Translations under genes and position numbers: made by a program
In this document: positions 60,426 through 64,000 of the stretch, one piece after another
Layout of the letters: each line of letters begins with the position of its first letter
Numbering within the stretch: position 1 is the first letter of the stretch
NCBI GenBank assembly: GCA_011800805.1
Contig: MPNW01000199.1
Location: 1-64,000 of the forward strand
Source of the DNA: Hirudo medicinalis
Lineage: Eukaryota; Annelida; Clitellata; Hirudinida; Hirudinidae
DNA: 64,000 nucleotides
Direction of reading: 5' to 3'
Notes under the pieces: generated by a model
Told to the model about the DNA's origin: nothing
Database searches by the model: none
The model's input: the letters and a program-made list of their open reading frames with translations, nothing else

Positions 60426-63400
60426 TAAAACAGGAAAACGAATGTGAAAGTGATTGACATTAATTTGTGAACTTAATTAGCATATTAATGTGCCTTATGC
60501 ATCTGTAAAGCAGAATCTAGGTGCTACTTCTTAATCTTTATCATGAACACGTGGCTTGCATTATTTGTCTTGTTTATAATGGTTCTATTTTTATTCAAGA
60601 TGTCGAGGTTACTTTTTTTCATAGAGGTGTTTTGTAGGTGATTGTAGAACATGTTTATCTTTATCGTCGTTGCCATAGTTACCATAATTATCGTCATTGT
60701 CCTCGTAGTCGTTATCATCGTTTTCATCATTTTCCAGCATGGAGGGAGCCGACCTATGCCTGGAGATTGTCAACCGGGCTCTCTCTGGGTTCGTCTACAG
60801 CGAGGCAGTAGCCAGGTGAGGATTGTTGCCATTTTGCAGGAATGCAACCCATCGAGCGGTCGGGCAGTTCGGCGATTGCAATTCAAATTGTAACCCGCAG
60901 CCACTACATGAAGCAGATTCTCGAAGCCCTGAGGTACTGCCACAGCAAGAACATCCTTCACAGGGACCTTCGTCTCTACTCCATTTCGCTCGTCAGTCGC
61001 GAGAACTCTTCCCCCGTGAAGCTCGGCAACTTTTCCAGTGCCGTGCAGGTCGAAGAACTGGAGAGCACCGCACAATATGGTGGGTCGGAGGATGTCGCTC
61101 GAGATGCTTCATTATTTTTTAGTGTATAATAATATGCTGTTATTATTTGTGACTATACATTGTTATTGTTTATTATTTGAGATTGTATGTTGTTATTATT
61201 TTTTATTATTTTATTATTTAATTTCAACATTATTGTTATAGTAATTATTTTTTATTATTGTTAATGTTATTGAGGTTCTGCCCGTGTTACAAACATTATT
61301 ACCGATGTTGTTGTGAAAGTTTATAGTTTTACGAAGATACCTTTATTGACGTTATTGTGGATTTTGCAATCTAGACTGTTATTTGCAATGTTGTTGTTGT
61401 TTGTGGAGCTGTTGTTGGTTGTGGAGCTGTTGTTGGTTGTGGAGCTGTTGTTGGTTGTTGGCGATGTTGACAAATCAATTACAGCTAATTTATACAAGAA
61501 TTGAATTTATTTACATTTAAAAAAAATTTATTATTTGCAACCTCATTTTGACATTGGTCACATTAATTATTATCATTTATTTATTTATTTTTAATTTTTT
61601 TCCTCAATTATTTATCCATCGATCGATACCTCAACAAACATGGATCCAAAATTAAAAACCTCCGATTGAAAACATTTCAATATTTTTGTCTCATTTAAAT
61701 TCAGAGTTGGATGAGGACTTGATATGCGAAACACAGAATCTCATCTGCACCGAGAAAGACAGGTTTGGTGCGTATCAACTTATCTTATCGGTCTGCAACG
61801 ACCTCCAACGTACATTTTTCACCATGGTCACGATACTGTCTCGTCTCGCCATTCTAGTCGTTATCGTCGTGGTCCTTGTCACGATCATCATCACCATCAT
61901 CATCATCTCCAGGCTACCTCAGCAGTCCCGGTTTCCCGGCTCCAGAAATGATAGGGGGCCAGTACTACGGAAAGCCAGTGGACGTTTGGTCTGCCGGGTG
62001 TCTGCTGTACCTGCTCCTCTGCGGCAGTCCGCCTTTCCTGGGGAGGTCGGACAGGAGGGACAGATCCGTGCAGTCTTGCGCCTACGTGGTGGGTGAACTG
62101 TTAATGTTGTGATGGTGATGATGTGTGAGTCATGATGACGTTGGTGTAGATATTATTATTATTATTATTATTATTATTAAGCCGGTGTTGGTCCAAGTGA
62201 AACGATTAGTTGATTGTGGATAAGTTGATTGTCGAGGTTGATAGATGATAAGGATGTGATGTTGCATGTGATTTGAAGGGAATTATTCACAGATAGAAAT
62301 CTATGGGAAAAATTGATGGAGGCTGTTACATTGTGATGATGATGATGATGATGGTGGTGATTGCAATATTGTTTGTGATGATGATTATGATGAAAATAGG
62401 CTGAGGAAATAAGCATCATTAGATGCAACCCTAGCACTTGAGTTAATTTAAAAATTAGGCTGAAGCTGTTGACCTCCACCATGGTGATAATGATGATGAT
62501 GGTGGTGGCAATGATAGTGATGGTATGTTAATGTGAGCAAGCTCAAGACAATGTTGTTATTGTATTGTGATGATTTCAGATTAAATTTAATGTTTATCCT
62601 GTTGATCTTGTATCAAGTCTCTAAATGAACCTTAAAGATTGAGTTTAAAGACAGTGTGCAATATTAGCCTGCTAATATTAACTCTCCTAAATACACGAAA
62701 ACGTAAGAGGTAACAATTACAGATTGAGAAGTTATCTTCGTTGCATGTCGGCCGAACGGGTTGCATTCCTACATGCGACGGTAATGGCAATGGTCATAAT
62801 GTGTCGTGTTCGAAACCCAGCCTGCACTGCCGCGAGCGCTTTTGGAAGGAGCTCTATATAAATGGTTAAGATATTTATAATTGAACTACATTTACAAGTA
62901 CATTGTTAATTAATGCGGTCATGTATTAAATAACTTAATCAATATGGTTACATATCAGATAACTTATTGCATCATCTCTTATCATTCCATTGAGGCCTTT
63001 TAAAAAAAATGACATCATATTAAATTGATTGTGTTAACCAACCATGAACTGTGTCAAGATATTGATTGACATTCAATTTTTGAAGATGATATGATGCTGC
63101 TGATGGTGGTTGCGATGACGATGACGTCGACAAAGATAACATGGGACAATAGCAACAACAACAACTATTTTAACATGTGCTAATTAGTCATTATTTTTGT
63201 TGTCTCAGTTGGACAACAAGCAGTGGAACGAGGTGTCCGAGGAGGCGAAGACTTTGGTCCGAAGGATGCTGGAACCGACTCCGTCGAGGAGGATGACCGT
63301 GGATGATGCCCTCAGGGAGCCATGGATACGGGTGAGTGGGTGGACGGTAATTAAAAATTGGAAAGGGTAATTAGGTGTGGGGGAAAGAATTAAATGTTAG

Positions 63401-63497
63401 AAATTGAAAGTTTATTATTTGGTCAACAGGTTATTATTAGTAATACTTATCTTCTGCTCATAGACTTAGTTTTATTATTAGATAATCATGATGACAG

Positions 63498-63530
<33 letters not shown>

Positions 63531-63531
63531 C

Positions 63532-63569
<38 letters not shown>

Positions 63570-63681
63570 CGACGATGATGATGATAGTGACATTGAACAG
63601 GATCGCTCCAGGGTTCCAAAACTCCATCTCGGTGAAACTGTCAAGGCCATGCAGAAGTTCAACTATTTCAGATTCTTGAAG
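59247..63681 (+). CDS. CASK: CASK-type MAGUK, N-terminal CaM-kinase-like domain (partial, continues right)
   Basis: Membrane-associated scaffold of synapses and epithelial junctions. Eight coding exons: 59247-59308, 59742-59857, 60112-60217, 60738-60815, 60901-61079, 61913-62088, 63209-63331, 63601-63681. They join in phase to 307 residues. Order: [12 protein letters not shown] (Gly loop), [155 protein letters not shown] and the ETV..M.KFN tail are CASK-specific. The donor of exon 2 (A|GTCTGT) is weak. The kinase core is degenerate beyond human CASK: HRDVKPHC reads HRDLRLYS, and the GFG at the DFG site reads NFS. L27, PDZ, SH3 and guanylate-kinase domains would lie beyond the window. Confidence 0.9.
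60331..60425 (+). repeat. (AAT)n microsatellite in a CASK intron
   Basis: Pure AAT units preceded by GATAAT units. Similar intronic tracts occur at 62151-62180 (ATT) and 63488-63590 (GAT). The last ends about 10 bp before a CASK exon, where a short spacer carries the TTGAACAG acceptor. Confidence 0.95.
61391..61460 (+). repeat. 18-bp minisatellite (GTTGTTGGTTGTGGAGCT)
   Basis: Three or more copies of an 18-bp unit in the CASK intron after 61079. The unit keeps a reading frame open and so generates a spurious Leu/Val/Glu-rich frame. Confidence 0.85.
62750..62895 (+). repeat. SINE-like element, 5'-truncated copy
   Basis: It shares GGCCGAA, GGTAATGGCAA, CATAATGTGTCG, GAGCTCTATATAAATGG (GCGC in the other copy) and the CTACATTTAC tail with 32339-32497. 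The tRNA-like head is absent and a short extra segment is present in the middle. It lies in a CASK intron. Confidence 0.65.
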
Positions 63682-64000
63682 GTGTGTGCCATCATTTTAT
63701 ATTTAATCATATTTACACATTTATATTAATGTTGTTGTTGTTGTTATTGTTTAAGAAATTGAACTGTCATTGCTTCCATGGTTAATGCCACCCTGGAGGT
63801 CCTTATGACTAATATGACACAAATTACTCTTTCAAGGATGTCACTGTCTCTACAGCCCTTGATCCTTATTGGTCACGATCAGCCAATTGCAGCAGCCAGG
63901 TTTTGTCAAACTTGTCCAGTAGGGCAGATGTTGGCCTGGGTTGGTTGTATGGTTCATTTTGTTGATTTCTTGTTGCTGTTGTTCAATTGTTTAACTTGTT

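Noticed and set aside
1..64000. CRISPR array, prokaryotic operon, phage or plasmid features
   Set aside because: Tandem repeats here have no unique spacers of constant length, and all real genes are split by GT-AG introns, so the DNA is eukaryotic.

Overview
The window is eukaryotic DNA from an AT-rich, intron-containing animal genome. Every confident gene is split by GT-AG introns, and the spacers are filled with GAT/CATC/TTC/AAT microsatellites, tRNA-derived SINE-like repeats and LINE relics. The gene set (a large Fat-type cadherin, a septin, Ca-dependent apyrases, CASK) is metazoan. The repeat style and the tandem secreted apyrases would fit a lophotrochozoan such as an annelid or leech, but the species is inferred, not shown.

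Layout. 1-7.7 kb: repeat-rich DNA with a minus-strand LINE relic; no exon identified. 7.7-23.3 kb, plus strand: the 3' part of a very large cadherin, with many EC repeats, EGF, LamG, EGF, LamG, one membrane helix and a cytoplasmic tail of about 500 residues. At least 16 exons are seen; the 5' end is not in view, and a 625-bp assembly gap may hide an exon. 23.3-28.3 kb: spacer. 28.3-40.5 kb, minus strand: a complete 10-exon septin (SEPT6/8/11 type). Its 8.5-kb intron contains a second candidate first exon, which is the most interesting find. 42.4-51.1 kb, minus strand: three tandem secreted apyrase-like genes (B, C, D; C is interrupted by a 904-bp gap), with a LINE reverse-transcriptase fragment in an intron of B. 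51.1-54.8 kb: spacer with transposon relics. 54.8-56.95 kb, plus strand: a membrane-anchored apyrase of the CANT1 type, with a one-base frameshift near its 3' end. 59.2-63.7 kb, plus strand: the first eight coding exons (CaM-kinase-like domain) of a CASK-type MAGUK, running off the right edge.

The genes do not form a pathway. The coherent unit is the apyrase cluster: four paralogues share intron positions and phases, including a 204-nt middle exon present in B, D and the membrane gene. This suggests that an ancestral Golgi/ER-type membrane nucleotidase gave rise to secreted copies in which a signal-peptide exon replaces the membrane anchor. Exon boundaries were derived by hand from splice signals, reading phase and family knowledge; no alignment was run.
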